From Pseudeuparius sepicola (Eukaryota > Arthropoda > Insecta > Coleoptera > Anthribidae): a stretch of DNA of 64,000 nucleotides. The notes below the pieces were generated by a model. The model was given only the letters and a program-made list of their open reading frames with translations, was not told the origin of the DNA and did no database searches. This document shows, in pieces, positions 46,635 through 61,100 of the stretch (its first letter is position 1; each line of letters starts with the position of its first letter). The position numbers and the translations under genes were made by a program. The stretch is taken from assembly GCA_963920635.1 (NCBI GenBank), contig OY987298.1:142388257-142452256 (forward strand), read 5' to 3'.

Positions 46635-48483
46635 TATACAGGGTGTTTCTAAATTATGGTGCCAACGTAATATGACAGATAGAAAATGTCATTTTGAACA
46701 AAGTTTCCTATAAAGAGGGGTCCTAAAATGCATAATAAGAAAGAACAGGGTGATAAAAGTATAGTTTGAAAAACATCTTTATTGTAATAACTTCTACAGA
46801 AGTTATGCAATTTAAATGAAACTTTGTGCAATTCTTTAGTAACTGAAGTGCGACAATTTTGTGTAAAAACGATTTATTCCCATCGACCAGAGGCGGCGGG
46901 GCGGGGTAGCACAATGGGTTTTCTACTCATAACTTTTTTGAGGTTATCTTTTTGGTCTCGCAGGTTCATCATTTTAGTGCATCTTTTTATTTTGCAACAA
47001 AAATGTACTCTTGTTTCATAACGTTGAAATCGGCAAAATGTGCCCCAAAACACCAGTTAACTCCAAAATTCGAAAATAAAATTATCGCCTACCACATTTA
47101 AATGTTTTACACATGAATTGTACGTTCAAAATTAAGAAAAGATGCCTAATGCATATTGAGTAAAACATCGAGTTCAATCAGTTCCATTTTGAAAGCGAAA
47201 ATTTTTTGATACATTATAGTTCATAATGAATTTTTTGTCACTTTAAATGGTACAATAATTATTTTGTAAAATTTGAAAGCGATAGTTGAAAATTTTATTT
47301 TTCGAATTTTGGAGTCAACAGGTGTTTTGGAGCACATTTTGCCGATTTCAGCGCAAATGGTTGATTTTATCGTTATGGTACAAGAGTACATTTTTGTTGC
47401 AAAATAAAAAGATGCACTAAAATGATGAACCTGCGAGACCAAAAAGATAACCTCAAAAAAGTTATGAGTACAAAAGCCATTGTGCTACCCCGCCCCTCTG
47501 CCTCTGGTTGATGGGAATAAATCATTTTTACCATTGAGTAAAGGAATAATTATTCCTTTACTCAATGTTTTTACACAAAATTGTTGCACTTCAGTTATAT
47601 AGTATTTCTAAAGTCACTTGAAACAGTATAAAAACTCTAATTGCATAAAAAAAAACTCTAATATCGGACATAAGCGTCACGCAGTTTTTAAAAAATATAC
47701 ATATTCTACAAGCAACATAATATATTTCACTTTTAAGGTTTTTTAAGGTTGTCGTCACACACAACGTAAAGGTTAATGCACCATACAATATTGTCAAAAG
47801 GTCTCTAAAAAGCCATATCGATTACAACTATTTACGCAAGTATATCCTAAAATCTGTGAAATTATCGCACGCCTATCCACCGCATTTCGCTGTAAATGTG
47901 GCCAGCCGTCGAACAGTGTAGCCCATGCAAGTATTGGCGATATATTATATTAGGCGAGCATGCAGTCAGTTGTTTTTACTACAATATCTATCGTCTCTGT
48001 CTCCTTCATCTCCTTTTACTTATAATACCAGGTGCGGTTTAATATGGTTAAAAAGTGTTTTGTCTCGTATTTTATTGCCGGAAGCGCCTGTTCTCGAGCT
48101 ACCCTGGTAAAATATAAATGAACTCACTTGGAACATAGTGATATACGAGGCGCGATCTATTTCATAGCATTTACCACGCTCTGCTACTGGTAAAAATACC
48201 AGACTTATCAGCAGAAATCACCCGTATAAAATTCACAGGTTTTTATGCTGTTCCAAGTGACTTTAGAAATACTATACTAAAGAATTGCACCAAGTTTCAT
48301 TTAAATTGCATAACTTCTGTAAACGTTATTGCGATAAAGAGGTTTTCAAACTATACTTTCATCACCCTGTAACTTTCTTATTAAGCATTTTAGGACCCAT
48401 GTTTATAAGAAACTTTTTGTTCAAAATGACATTTTCTATCTGCCATATTACATTGGCACCATAATTTAGAAACACCCTGTATA
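46635..48483. repeat. Foldback element with TATACAGGGTGTTTC ends
   Basis: Termini TATACAGGGTGTTTCTAAAT and the reverse end at 48483. Inner inverted segments contain GAGGTTATCTTTTTGGTCTC (46940) and its reverse (47440). The segment at about 47620-48260 in the right half has no inverse partner, so it is probably a later insertion. No genuine ORF. Confidence 0.75.
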
Positions 48484-48489
48484 AACAAA

Positions 48490-49141
48490 CAATAATAATT
48501 ACGGTGCCTTAGCACTTATATTACTCTGCAGCTCTTATATTTTGCCAGTATTTTCCTTGTGTTGACTAAAAAACAAACTCTGAGTCACAGAAAATATAGG
48601 TGCTTTTCGTGGAAGCGTATATTTTTTGTTCTCTAGGGAAATACATATATCTGATAGCAAAAATGTCTCAAATGATAAATTGCGACATTTTCTGATTTTT
48701 ATTCGGTGTGTTTGAACGTAACTGTGAATGTGATCGGTTCATTAGTTTAAGCTAGTTCGGGACTGTGGTCCAGTAGGCAAATAAATAAAAATGTATCATT
48801 ATTAATAATACCTACTTATATTTAAAAAAATATCTGTATATAAATATTAAAATATATCTTCAAATATCAATTAATTAGACCTAATATATTTTACATAACA
48901 AACAATAAACCTCTAAGCTTTCAACCATTTAGAAATAACCTGCCGAGAAACATTGCTGAAAGCGGAATCATTATTTTTTTTGCAGGAATGATTTGTTAAA
49001 AAAATAATACTAAATATTGTGGAAATTGCAGAATTACTTAATTTCTAGCTACAGAATCACGGGCGGCTATAATTACAAAGTTGCCAATATGACAAGATGA
49101 AATAAAAAAAATTTACAAAAACATTCGAAGGGTAATTTAAT
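48490..49141. other. 3' flank of ced-6
   Basis: AT-rich; presumably the ced-6 3' UTR and intergenic DNA. No separate feature can be supported. Confidence 0.35.
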
Positions 49142-52100
49142 TTAGTTCTTCAATGGGTCCAGGCTTTCGATGGAGAAATCATCGTTCCCGAAACTGATGC
49201 CACGGCTGAATCCGGTCTGGAAAAAAGAATAAATGACAACATTTCATTGAATGTCAAAACTGGTTCTGGTTTCAAGATATTTTAATTTTTCTTCACAAAA
49301 TCCAAAATGTTTCATTGCCAAACATACCCAAGAAAAATATTCTTCGTACTTTCTGGAGTTGTGGCTTTGTACGCCATTGGAAAGTTTATTTCAAGAAGGA
49401 TCTCAAAAAGAAAATTCGGTAAAGAGCAAAAGAAGGTGAAAGATTTTCCAACTATGGAACAAATACAACAATTCATTGAAAACTTGCCTTTGGAAGCCAT
49501 AAAAATCGACAAGCATAAAACGTTGAAAGATCTTTTGGGAGAATTTTCAGGGTTAAGCGACAATGAAGAATGGAAAGAACTAATAGCTAGCGTGGATTGT
49601 CTCTATGAAGAAAACCCGGAGAATAATTACTATAGTCGAAATGACAATAGAGAGGAACTTAGAAGTGTTGAAATTTACTATATGGAAAGTTAAAATGTAA
49701 TTCGTTCATAAACATTGGCGCAAAATTTAAACTATCCCGTGGATTTTCAAAGTTCGAGGTTCCTGATTGGCCAGAGGCCATGGATTATGTGTTTAAATTG
49801 CTCTAAAAGGATAATAGGTACTGTTGGCAAATGTGTAACAAATGCATTTAAAAAAAGTAAATTATAAATTTATTTAACAAAGTACAAGACTCACCTTCAT
49901 TTCCATGATCCGTTTGTCTAACAATCCGATGGCATTCTCGATATCTTGTGGCGTTGCGGCAGTTCCAAAATCGCCCATTTCGAATGGATCTATTGATTTT
50001 CCGCTTGATGTGCTGAAATTTTTTGAAAATTATGAATATATATTTTTTAGTTTTCCAATTAGAACGAACCTGTTTTGAGTAGAGAGCGGCTGTGGAGTAA
50101 ATGGTGTCGTTCCAAATAAATCATCATCCAGTTTGCTATAACCTGTTTCGTTGTTGGTTGTTCCCATGTTTGTTCGTCTAGGTGCCTTCGGGGGTGGTGC
50201 AACTAAAAAAGTTTTGATTTAAAATTGTAGTCTTGATGGTTGTGCGGTGAATTTAAACTTGAAGCATATTTTTATGAGAATTCGACGCCTGCCAATATGA
50301 ACCAATGAAACGACATGATTTTTAAAATTAACCAATCAGGTTAACGCTAAGAAAATACCACTCCTGCTGCGCAGTCGTGGTATTTTCAGCTTTGGGATTA
50401 TAATTCGTAAAATTAACGAAAGGTATTATCGATAATAGGAACACCACTTGTTATATTACCCCTGATAATACCACAGATAGTTAGGTGTGTGAAAATATCT
50501 ACCTTTCATTAATTTTACGATTTATAAACCCAAAGCTGTATTGGGATTATAATGAGTAATGAGTCAATAAATTCACAATATTCACAAGAAGCAGCGAGTA
50601 TTTTGATTTGTTCGAAACATGGCCTCCTAGATAGGTAAGTTTTTTCAGTTTCCTAAGATGGGCAATGAAATCACCAGGTGTATACATACGTGATTGAATA
50701 TAAGAAATACGCCCCCTGTAGGCTCAATGCTAAACTAAGTCTATGGGCCATGCCATTTTGTTGATCCGTATATTATGTTTTCTGTTTTGTTCTAAATCAG
50801 TCAAAAAAGCTTTATTTTGTAAAGTTGACTATTATAATAATGTGGTAAATAACAACAGTTGAATTCAAATGTTTAAATATTCCCGCCACGCTTGTGCCAA
50901 AAAAGAGAGAAGAGTTAAAGAAGAGTTGTGAAAATGAAATAAAGCAAGTAAAATGTGATTTTTATTATGATTACCACGTCCAAAAGGCCTCCCACAGTTA
51001 TCAGAAGTGGAATTTGAACATGCTAAAGTGTTATGCAGTGTAATTACGAAATTTTAGTGCGAAATTCGGACGAAAAACCGTCTTGATTCGATCGCCGAGG
51101 TCCTAACCTAAACATTTTTTGTTCGTTTGTTCCTGAAAACATTTTCGAGATGGAACAAGTTTCGAATCAATTTAATTTAACCAACAAAGTTCTCTATTTC
51201 GAATTCTGCTTTTAGTTCATTTTTAGTTGCCTGTTGCCTTTGCAATTACATAAATCATAAACAATAATGTTTAAACTTTATAATAACCAGTAAGTACAGT
51301 TTCCCGCGGTGTATGTCTGCTCCGATTTTTTTGAAATTTTGGCTCCTATTTTCGGGGTCCGTGGACACGAATCTGACCTTAGTTTTTGGTGCTCGTACGT
51401 AATTTCCGAAAAAATGAATTTTCAAATTTCCTTTGACACCTCACTTTTCATGGCGATATTTGTGGTTATAATCCGGATGAATTTTCACTATATGCAGCTC
51501 TAACTGATCACCACACTATTTTGCATCTTTTGCAATATCGAAACTTCGCAGAAACCCGCGGAAAATCCGAAATTTTCAAAGATTTGTGCCGTGTTTACGT
51601 CCGGCCCGGCCGCTGTTTTCGCCCCACAATCGGCGGGCGCCGATTGTCGGGGGGAACTTTTACCTAATAACCAAATAACTTTATGAAGACGACCACAAAA
51701 TATATAGAAGACGACAAGAACAATGAACGAGAACAAAGAACAACGCAGTGTAAACCCAAAGTGTGCCCAAAGCTAGAGGGACAATGGCCCATATAGTTAG
51801 TTCGCATAGTGCCCGTCGGGGCGTTGGCATCTTAAATTCAGTCGCGTATAGTGTATATAGTTTTTCAAATATGGAAACCTATTTTTATTGAATTAAATTA
51901 AAATATCAAAATTGACGTCGATTAAAACAGTAGTGACAATAATTTTTAATTAAGAAAATATTTGCAAAAATGAAATAATGTCTTTCGACCAGTAGTAACT
52001 TACTTAGCGGTGGACTTGAGTCATTGCCATTCCCGTTGGGCACGTACTTGCCTCCGGAGCTGCCGTTGTTCTCAAACGACCGCGGGTCGAAGTCGTTGTC

Positions 52101-55100
52101 TTCCTCAAGTTCGTTCATCATCAGGCCTTCTAGTTTCGTTCCCACCGAAGGGGTGTTTTCGAATGATCTAGGAGGCACTGGAGGAACTGAAACAAGCGTT
52201 GTCATGTCATATACAAGAATACCTTTTTTTAATTTGGCACCAAATACAGGGTCTTTTGAAGGTGTGAACCAACTTTGATGATTAGTTTGAAATGGACATT
52301 AAGTCTGGTGCTTTCTTTTTGAGACATTAACAAAAAGAAAACTATGGATTGTTGACATTATTTGTGCTCGCTTGATGTTTTTATTTTATAGGAATTAGTG
52401 AGCTATGACTTTATCATTTCAATACTTTGTTATTTCATAATAATAGGTTATGATGTAGTAATATTTACATAATAGTATATTACATAGCGAGAGTTGTAAA
52501 CAGCTTATTACGTATGAGTGGAAAAGTTGCGCACGAGCCGCGCAGTGCCGAGTGCTGTAATTCCACGAGTATGTAATAAGATTACAACTCGAGTTTTGTA
52601 CTATAATTTTTCTTCGACGAAAAAAACTATTATAATAGATAAACTATACTTCTGATTATCTGACAGGCAACAATTAGTATGTTGGTTGGTTGCTATGGTG
52701 GCGCGGATGCCGCGCTAACAAAGCACCCGTGATAATTGTGTTTTAATTAAGAACAGATAGGTATGTAATTTTTTTTATTATGTGTCACTCATTACGTGTC
52801 AGTCATTACATGTCAGTGTTCGTAACAATGGACTTACTTATAACCTAAACCGTTACTTAACAGGTATATGTTACTAGTATAGGATAGAGGCCCTGAATGA
52901 CACGAAAAGTGACAGTTATTCGTTTTAACAGAGGTTGGACAACAGATTTTGGCAGATCTAGTAACATTGTTTTTATTATATTTTTATATTGGCGGGTGTC
53001 AGTTTGTCAACAAACTGTCAACAAATTATTGAGCATAGATAAGAAATAAATATACGATTATTGAGCGTGCTAATTTTCTTTTGCAAAAAGGAGTGTTAAA
53101 AGGTAAAAATGACATCTTGCGTAATAAGAAACTGCAAGAATTCTGAGCAGGATGGATTTTTTTTAACACCCTTTCAAAAAAGCGCAGAAGAACGAGCACG
53201 ATGGAAAGTGCAAATGAAATACCCTAACATGAGAGTTGGAAATGATACGAAACTTTGCGAGGTAAGTAAATTTAATTACATAAGTATCTAGTTCCTTTTT
53301 ATTTTTTGTTTGATCTGTGATTTTAATCTGCAGAATAATTTCCTTAATCTGCATCAGCAACATAACATAAGGTACCTAAATTAATATTAAATATTATAGT
53401 ACCTATTTGTTTTCAATAAAAGTCCATAAGGTTATACAAACCACTTATTAGAATTCTTATGAAAATTTCCCAATGTTAAAGAGATAATTCTAAAGTTTTT
53501 GCTTTCAAGGAGGTAAAACCTGTTGGGTATAGGTATTTACTGGACCAGCATAGGTATTTTTCGTTTCATGGAATAATAAAAAATGTATTTATTATATAAG
53601 TTGTGCGTGATAACTTTGGATTGGTTTATAATATTTTGTTACTGTAAAGGAAATTTTTCTACGACAAAATTCTCATAACGAAGAGACGTATATTCCAGAA
53701 AACTATACAGGATCTTCCACATCAAAACTTCCACCTCCATAATTTTTTGACCTATTTTGTTAATTTTTTAAAATTTTCGTTGCTTCTCGAAAGGAGAAAA
53801 CTAAAAAATACGAAAAAAGTTGTTTGCAATTAGAAAATTCTTCCTATCGTGAAATTTGGAAAGAGACTGTAATATATAATTTAATTCGTAAATACTTGTT
53901 CTAATACATTTTTTCGAAACCTCCTACAGGAAAAAACGCCACGAATAGCAATAAAATACTTACAAAATCTTACTTGTAAGGATATTTTAGAATTTATAAT
54001 AACTGTTAGAGAGAGACAGTTTTGAAGGAGCTTTATTTTCCACTAAGGCCAACAAAATCGGACAAAAAAGAAGTTAACACGGGTGGGAATTTTATATAAA
54101 GAACCCTTTTTGTGTAGTCAGTTAAATGTGTGAGCTTATTTTGTATTAATATTCCATTACAAATTTCTTGCTGATAAAAAAATAGCATTTGATGGCAGCG
54201 TTTTATTATGTTTAGGTAGCTTAAATTTAGTTCTTTAACTTTCACAGGTTCACTTCTCCGACATGGATTTTGAGTGTCAGGTTGTGCCGAAGAAACGATC
54301 CTCTCCTGCAACGTTTGATGAACGTGACTTTAGCAAGAAAGAACCATTAAATATGTATAAATTTCTGAGAACTTGTACTAGTTTGATTTTTCCTATTTAC
54401 TTACAATATATCTTTGAAAACAAAAATACTGTTGTCTTCTTTTTTGAAATATAGATGATCTCTCTTGCATTGAAAAGTTATTAACTTTTATTTACAAAAA
54501 ATGAAAGAAAGACTAATATCGATATTAAATACCTAGGTACTCATTTTTTTATTCAGCCTAGCCATGTTTTTCAATAGTGGTTGATTCATATTACCAAAAC
54601 AAACTTTCCAACTTTTTATTCCGTACAAATTTCAGTATTAATTGTCTTAAAATTTTGACGGTAGGTATAAGAAGAGAGTTTGAAGAAACGAAACCATACA
54701 GTTTAAACCATTTAAAAGACCTTTTTGATTTTTATTTTTAAATGAAAGGAATAATAATTATTATTGCAGCTACGATTCCTATTGAAGAAATATTCGAAAG
54801 TTTAGTTAGTTAGTATGCTAGAGCCTTGTTTAATTTTATGTATCTACATAAGTATACCACATTCCTACAAAAATTTAATAAATGTTTTTATCCTGATATC
54901 CTAAAATTGCTGTTTGCTTGGAACAAATTATATGTTTCTTCACTTTTCCATTCAAACTTCAATAATTATTATTAGTGAAGCTTTGCAAATAATATACTTA
55001 CTACCTACCCAATTTATTGGTTTTATCTATATTTTTATACATTTTAAACTGTGCCCTCATCTACCTACGTTTATGGCAGTTAAATGTCGTTAGCTTAACC

Positions 55101-58100
55101 TTAAAATCCAATTTTGACACATCCTGCTGCTAGGGGAATGATAGAAAGAGCGAAAAAATATATGTCTGTTGCACAAAATGAATTTCTTAGGGAAAATAAG
55201 ACCCTCGCCAGAGAGAGAGAGATCCGATCGTTGACCAACCTCTGTTAAAACGAATAACTGTCACTTTTCGTGTCATACAGGGTCTCTAGTATTGGAGTAG
55301 AAAATAATAGATTACATTTTATTTTTATAATTTTGACAGTGTCTTGTTTTAAAAACACTAACTCTTTTTTATTAATAAATCTAAAAATTGACAATTTTTG
55401 TTGTTAATAATTTTCCTTAGTTTGACATGTAAAGTGACATTTTTCATTTTTATAACCGAAGCAAGTGTTGTAATGTCCTACTTTACGTAACTAGTTAGTA
55501 AATAATAATGAAAATGGAATTATATCATTCTAATGACTGTTCATGGGCTCTGCTTTTGTCTTTGACGGCGACTGCCGGAGAAGAAGCAATGGAATTAATA
55601 CACCATTTTGTTTTTATTTGTTCATAATAAAAAGAGCCCATGGATTTTTTCAAATTTTTCTGAGGTTCTGTTTAGCCAAAAAAAAAAATTAAAATTCAAA
55701 AGAATCCGTTAGCGCATCTCGGTTTAATGAAATATAGATTCGGCAACATTGCCGCAACATCTTCTCTGTCGACTAGTTACTAAAGTAGTTATGTAAAGTA
55801 AAATATTAGTTGCGTAAAGTAAAATAGTAGTTAATATCGGAACAAGTGCCCAGACAGTTGATATTTCATGATTTTTAATACTTAGTCGATATCGAACGAT
55901 CATCGACTTTTGAAAATTGTTTGATACTGCTTTTACTATTTTTCAACATTATACAAAACTATGTACACGCGCGTATGTCGTAAACGTACTAACTTTTGAG
56001 ATGTTAAAGTTCATTTTTTTAAATTGAATTTTGGCTACATCTCCCGAAATAATCAAGCTGCTGAACTGAAATTTGGCACTGCTATGTTTTTGGGGATGGA
56101 GAATAAGCTGAAAATGTCAATTTCACCGTATCTCACAGAGGGCGCCACTTGCGCTGTTTTTTGATCACGCTTTTACGCGTAACTTTTTTGAGGTTATCTT
56201 TTTGGTCCTGCAGGCCCATCATTTTAGTGCATCTTTTCATTCTGCAAGAAAAGGGTACTCTTGTTTCATAACGATTAAATCAACCGTTTGCTTTGAAATT
56301 GCCAAAACGTTCTCCAAAACACCTGTTGACTTCAATATTCGAAACATAAAATTTTCACCTACCACCTTTAAGTGTTACAGATCAACTGTACCATTTAAAC
56401 TGAGAAAAAAATCCCTATGAACAATGTACCAAAAATTATTCGCTTTCAAAATGGAAAGGATTGAATTTGACAAAATTTGGACACTCTATTTCAAGAAAAC
56501 CAATGGTGTTTTGACCAATGCCCATTTGGCATTTTTTTCATCATTTTGAATGTACAGTTGATCTGTAACATTTGAAAGCAGTAGGTGAAAATTTTATGTT
56601 TCGAATATTGGAATCAACAGGTGTTTTGGGGCACGTTTTGGTAATTTCAACGCAAACGGTTGATTTAATCGTTATGAAACAAGAGTACCTTTTTTCTTGC
56701 AGAATGAAAAGATGCTCTAAACTGATGGACCTGCAGGACCAAAAAGATAACCTCAAAAAAGTTACGCGTAAAAGCGTGATCCAAAACCAGCGCAAGTGGC
56801 GCCCTCTGTGAGATACGGTGAAATTGACATTTTCAGCTTATTCTCCATCCCCAAAAACATAGCAGTGCCAAATTTCAGTTCAGCAGCTCGATTATTTCGG
56901 GAGATGTAGCCAAAATTCAATTTAAAAAAATGAACTTTAACGCCCTGTATCTCAGAAGTTGGGACGTTTACGACATACGTTCATATGAAGTTTTTTTCTT
57001 AAAATGGTCCCAAGAATAACCCCCTTAAGTATTAGCATGTCATTAAGGAACAGCCTGTATAATATAATATACATATTCCACTCCTTACGTAAGATCGTAC
57101 TTTTCCTAACTAGCTATATCTTTTATTTTTCTTTAGCTTTTCGCATTTGAGGTTATGATGCAGGTAAAAATTCCTTTCATTTCCTGTGTGTAAACTCTGC
57201 CAGAAAAACGTTAATGGACAACATCAAATGGTAATACAAATTAGATCAGATATTATACTCAAATTATTTTAAGAAGTCCTTACTGGAACTGTCAATTGGT
57301 AATTTCGATATCCTAAGTTGGCATCAATGCGGCAAAAAATGCAACCGGGTCATAAGTTCAGGTCAGTAACGAGCCCATTTGCACTAATAACACGAAAAGT
57401 AACACGAACAAGAACAATACAGATGACGGTAAAACTCACGAAACGTAGAAAACCCACGAATATTTTCATTACCGAATGTTTGAACCAGTTTGAACGATCT
57501 GGAAAACCTTCACTGTCACTTTGACACACCGAGCTAAATTTGCCTAAGTCCGCCCCTAGACGCTGCCAAAAGCAGCTGATTATTACAAATTACCAAAATG
57601 AAAAGTGTTTCCATAACGTTTTAAATTATTATTAAAATGAGTTGTAGTCATAATTATTATTGTTATTTGTAGCGGTATAATCGTGATTGCAATAGGGTTT
57701 TTATTTTATTATGCTCTTTTTTCCTATCACTTGGGTAACTTTTCACGTCATAAATCAACGGGTGACGTCATTAACTGGTTGAGACACATATACCAATGTT
57801 ATATACCCATGATTAACAGAAAATTCCTAGGGATTTTGTGGAGAATGTCATCTGACAAAATCTTCTTACAGTAATCGGGGTATAATACACATTTGTTCTC
57901 AGATTCTAATCACTTTTTAAACATTAGAAATGTTTATGTTCGTATATAGGGTTGCCACCTTTTCAACATGGTTAACCCGGAGGTTTCAATTTAGATGGGT
58001 AAATGCTGAGTAAGAACGATCTTGATCTTAGAAAAGTTGGGGGAAGGGAAGGAGAGGGGAGAGGGGGAATTGTAGAATAAAAGTTGTTTTTTCTGAAGAT

Positions 58101-61100
58101 AGGTCACAAAAAAAACTCTATTTTGGTGCAAAATTTCAGGCTTTAAGCCCGATTTATATACTTTGACGTTTGACGTTGCCGTTTGAAGTTTGCCATTTCC
58201 GTTTGACGTTTAAAAGTTGAACATCGAAGATTTCATGTTTGTATTTATAAACTCAAATTCTGTTGCCGTTTGACGTTCCGTCGGGGATAACCAACATTTA
58301 TCTTTTTCCGTTTGCCGTTGCCTCTCCGGCCAATGAAGTGCCTTCTTAAGAGTCACGTGGGAGGTCACATGGTTTCTCAGTTTATCAGCTGATCATCTGT
58401 ATTGATTTTGTGTAATATTTTTAATATTAATTATCAAAAATATCGTTACATAGTAGTAAACAAAATGGATTCAGAGTTGCTAAATCAGAATATTGAAATT
58501 GAACCAGTTCGCTCCGATGACGATGATTGTTGTTTTATGCTTTATTTTTCTGGCGTTGATAACACGCAGGCGTACAGAAAATCCTAAACGGAACGGAAAA
58601 AGTTTATAAACGACGTGGAAACAGCAGCTGCGTCAACGTCAAACGGAAACTTCAAACTGCAAACGGCAACGTCAAACGTCAAAGTTTATAAATCCGGCTT
58701 TAATCTCAATTTTCAAGGGCTACCACATTTTTTTTCTAGTAAAAAAATAAAGTCATTTAGCGAATTTTTTATTTAAAATCTGACACCACAGCGTTAACCA
58801 GGGCACCAAAAAAACCCCACATACCAAACTCGAACAAAAAATATACAGGGAGTTCCATTCTACAGGGCTCCAAAGATGAACAAAATGGGAATTTTAAAGG
58901 CATCTGGCGAGTCAAGTGTGTCCTGGAATCCCATCAAAACAGTTGAATCATCAACAAGACTACTCAAAGTGTGCAAAAATTTAATTCAAAAATATACAGG
59001 ACATTTTTCTTTGGGCCATCTCAAAATGCTGAATTTTAATGAAACTTTATATCTACGGGTTAAAAATGCTCTGGAATTATTGAAAAACATTAATATAAAC
59101 ACGAAAGTAAATTATTTCTTTACAAAAAGCCAACCAACAAATAAAAAACAATTTAAATTATTGGATCTTTATCACTAAAGTCGCTGTCTAAGATGATAAA
59201 TTTTCTCTGTGTTTCCTGTTGTTGGACCTGACTGGCAGGCTTCTGTATTTTTAGACTTACTTTGTTTATAGTGTCTGGGGCGGTTTTGATATAAGTACTC
59301 AATTTTTGACCCGTATAATGTTGCAAAAATGCAGTGTTTTGAGATGGCACAAAGAAAGACACTCTGTATATTTTTGTATCAGATCTTTGCACACCAACAG
59401 TTTGATTGGTCCTGTTGACAATTCAACTCTTTTTTTGACCTTTTACTGATGCATAATGGGTTTTGTTCCGGGTTCCTTATTGCGTTTCGGCAAAATTCAC
59501 GCAGTTTGACGAGTATTATCGAAACTGCTCGAACGATTCATAGACGCTGCAATTAGACAAGGTCAAGAAAATCATATTTCTTTAAATAATAAATAATTAC
59601 AATATTGTTTTGTTTGTCCAGGTTGAAGTCTCGACAATTTCGTAACTCCGGGAAAAGCATTAAATTTTTTACCCCGGAGAAATTGGCTTCAAACCCGGAG
59701 CCCGGAGAGTAGGCATAAAAACCCGGAGACTCCGGGTGAAACCCGGAGAGGTGGCAACCCTATTCGTATATGGTAGTCGAGTTAGCAGTTTTCCTACAAG
59801 GTCAAAAGACAGCGGTGTCGCAGTAATGCATTGCTTCGGCGGTGAACGTTGTGACATGAATCGTGAACAGTAAGTGAGATCCAATATAATAAATTGGTTA
59901 AATTAAAAATTATGTTTATTCTTACTAACAACTCGTAAATTGTATTAATTTCGTTTCATATATGGTGTTATCATTTCCCATGTCTCCTATGGTTGCAAGG
60001 ATTGCAAAATCTGTGAATTTTTGTTAACACATAGTAACCTCTGCGAATTTCAGATACTTTGATAAATCAAGATAAAATTAATAGGGGGTTGCCGACAGCG
60101 AAAGTGACGTTAGATTTCGTATTTTTTTAAGTTGTATAGCATAAAAGCTAATAACATTTTACCTGGCAAAATTTTAGTACAAACATCTCTGTCTTCATTT
60201 TAATCATAAGATCTTAAAAGCAGTGTTTTGTTTTATAGGTTATGAAAACCTTGGGAAAAATAATAATTCCAGTGCATATGCTTTTAAGATCTTATGATTA
60301 AAATGAAGACAGAGATGTTTGTACTAAATTTTTGCCAGGTAAAATGTTATTAGATTTTAGATTTTATGCTATACAACTTAAAAAAATACGAAATCTAACG
60401 TCACTTTCGCTGTCGGCAACCCCCCCCTTAAGCAAAGAACAAAGATGGTCTTGAAATTATCGAGGATTGTGAAATATCAAAATAAAAACTTACCGAAACC
60501 ATTCATCCCATTTGTTCCATTACTTTCCGAACTGAAATCCAACAACTCTTTCACCGTTGACGTGCCGTTCGTGTGGTTCACCCCATTAGTGACCGCATGC
60601 TGGGTCAACCCCTTCACTTCCAGAATATTCCTCAACTCGTGCTTCTTCAAATACTGGTCCAGTTCCGCCTTGATGCCGCTAAAATGCGACAATTCCATCA
60701 ACCTCTGCCTGTACATGCCGTTCTCCTGTTCGAGCTTCTTGAGCTTCTGCTGGGCGACCATCGCCTTGCGTTGGGCCTCCAAGTCCTTTCCGGAAGTTTC
60801 CAGGAACCGTCTATAGGCCAGTTCGAAGGCCTGGCCGATGGTCAGCGTGATTTCTTCGGCTAGCTTGTCGGAAACGAAGACGAAACATTCGTGCTTTTCT
60901 TCGGCTTCGCTGTCTACTGAAAGAATCGTAAAGAGTACGTGGAGTGCTTTCGCAAATGGTAAGGTATCGAAAGTGATTCATGTCTATTTTTTTGTAGGTC
61001 GGGGACTTAATTTGCTGCCGATTCAGGGAAAAACTGTTATTGTTTTGGGTTTTGATACACTTTATTGTGGTTACAAATGTAAATATTGATAAAAAGGTCT

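Noticed and set aside
51500..51736. 78-codon minus-strand frame in a ced-6 intron
   Set aside because: It does not join ced-6 in frame and shows no independent support.
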